Of a stretch of 5,247 nt of DNA, positions 5,219-5,247 are shown piece by piece (position 1 is the stretch's first letter; each line of letters begins with the position of its first letter). The notes beneath the pieces are model-generated. The model searched no databases, was not told where the DNA came from, and saw only the letters and a list, made by a program, of their open reading frames with translations. The stretch comes from Prosthecobacter debontii (GTDB lineage Bacteria; Verrucomicrobiota; Verrucomicrobiia; Verrucomicrobiales; Akkermansiaceae), in contig CAMCYT010000195.1 of assembly GCA_945885485.1 (NCBI GenBank), positions 1 through 5,247 of the forward strand. The letters run 5' to 3'. The position numbers and the translations under genes were made by a program.

Positions 5219-5247
5219 GTTAGTTGGGCGTGCAAAATAGCGGTCGT
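5213..5247. repeat. Second inverted repeat overlapping the right REP-like hairpin
   Basis: ATGACCGTTA (5213-5222) can pair with TAGCGGTCGT (5238-5247) over 10 positions, two of them G-T wobbles, with a 15-nt loop. It shares ATGACC with the 3' arm of the right REP-like hairpin, so the two folds exclude each other. The window ends exactly at the last paired base, so the structure may continue. Confidence 0.35.

Overview
The window reads like a chromosomal segment of a PVC-group bacterium, most probably Verrucomicrobiota. This is inferred from protein architecture, not from a database match: a secreted mono-haem cytochrome c carrying a PA14-like domain sits next to a secreted PQQ-dehydrogenase-like beta-propeller with an EF-hand-type loop, a pairing typical of Verrucomicrobia and Planctomycetes. 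Start codons mostly lack strong Shine-Dalgarno sequences.

Layout. (a) 1-2042, minus strand: two genes in one direction, 32 bp apart. The upstream gene is an exported cytochrome c/PA14 protein. The downstream gene is an exported beta-propeller dehydrogenase-like protein whose 3' part lies beyond the window; its reading frame is open from the ATG at 600 to base 1. They look like an electron-transfer partner and an enzyme for periplasmic oxidation. (b) 2043-2189: an AT-rich divergent intergenic region with short palindromes. (c) 2190-2756, plus strand: a lipoprotein L,D-transpeptidase (YkuD fold), followed by a weak terminator-like hairpin. (d) 2916-4667, plus strand: a 583-residue protein joining a VanW-type domain to a GT-B, GT4-like glycosyltransferase, with a Cys/His cluster at the junction. 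(e) 4661-5247: a REP-associated tyrosine transposase (RAYT, Y1/HUH superfamily) flanked by two direct copies of a short palindromic element. Each copy has a GTAG tetranucleotide directly 5' of a hairpin.

Working together. The transpeptidase and the VanW-glycosyltransferase are both plausibly cell-envelope genes, but they are separated by 159 bp and a possible terminator, so joint function is only a suggestion. The cytochrome/dehydrogenase pair is an independent, divergent unit. The RAYT with its palindromes is a self-contained unit that abuts the 3' end of the VanW-glycosyltransferase gene; the GTAG of the first palindrome contains that gene's TAG stop codon.

The most interesting items are the compact RAYT/REP-like unit, which recalls the GTAG-plus-hairpin layout known from enterobacterial REPs but with a different sequence, and the VanW-glycosyltransferase fusion. 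No tRNA, rRNA or CRISPR array was seen. No gene-free stretch exceeds 300 bases.
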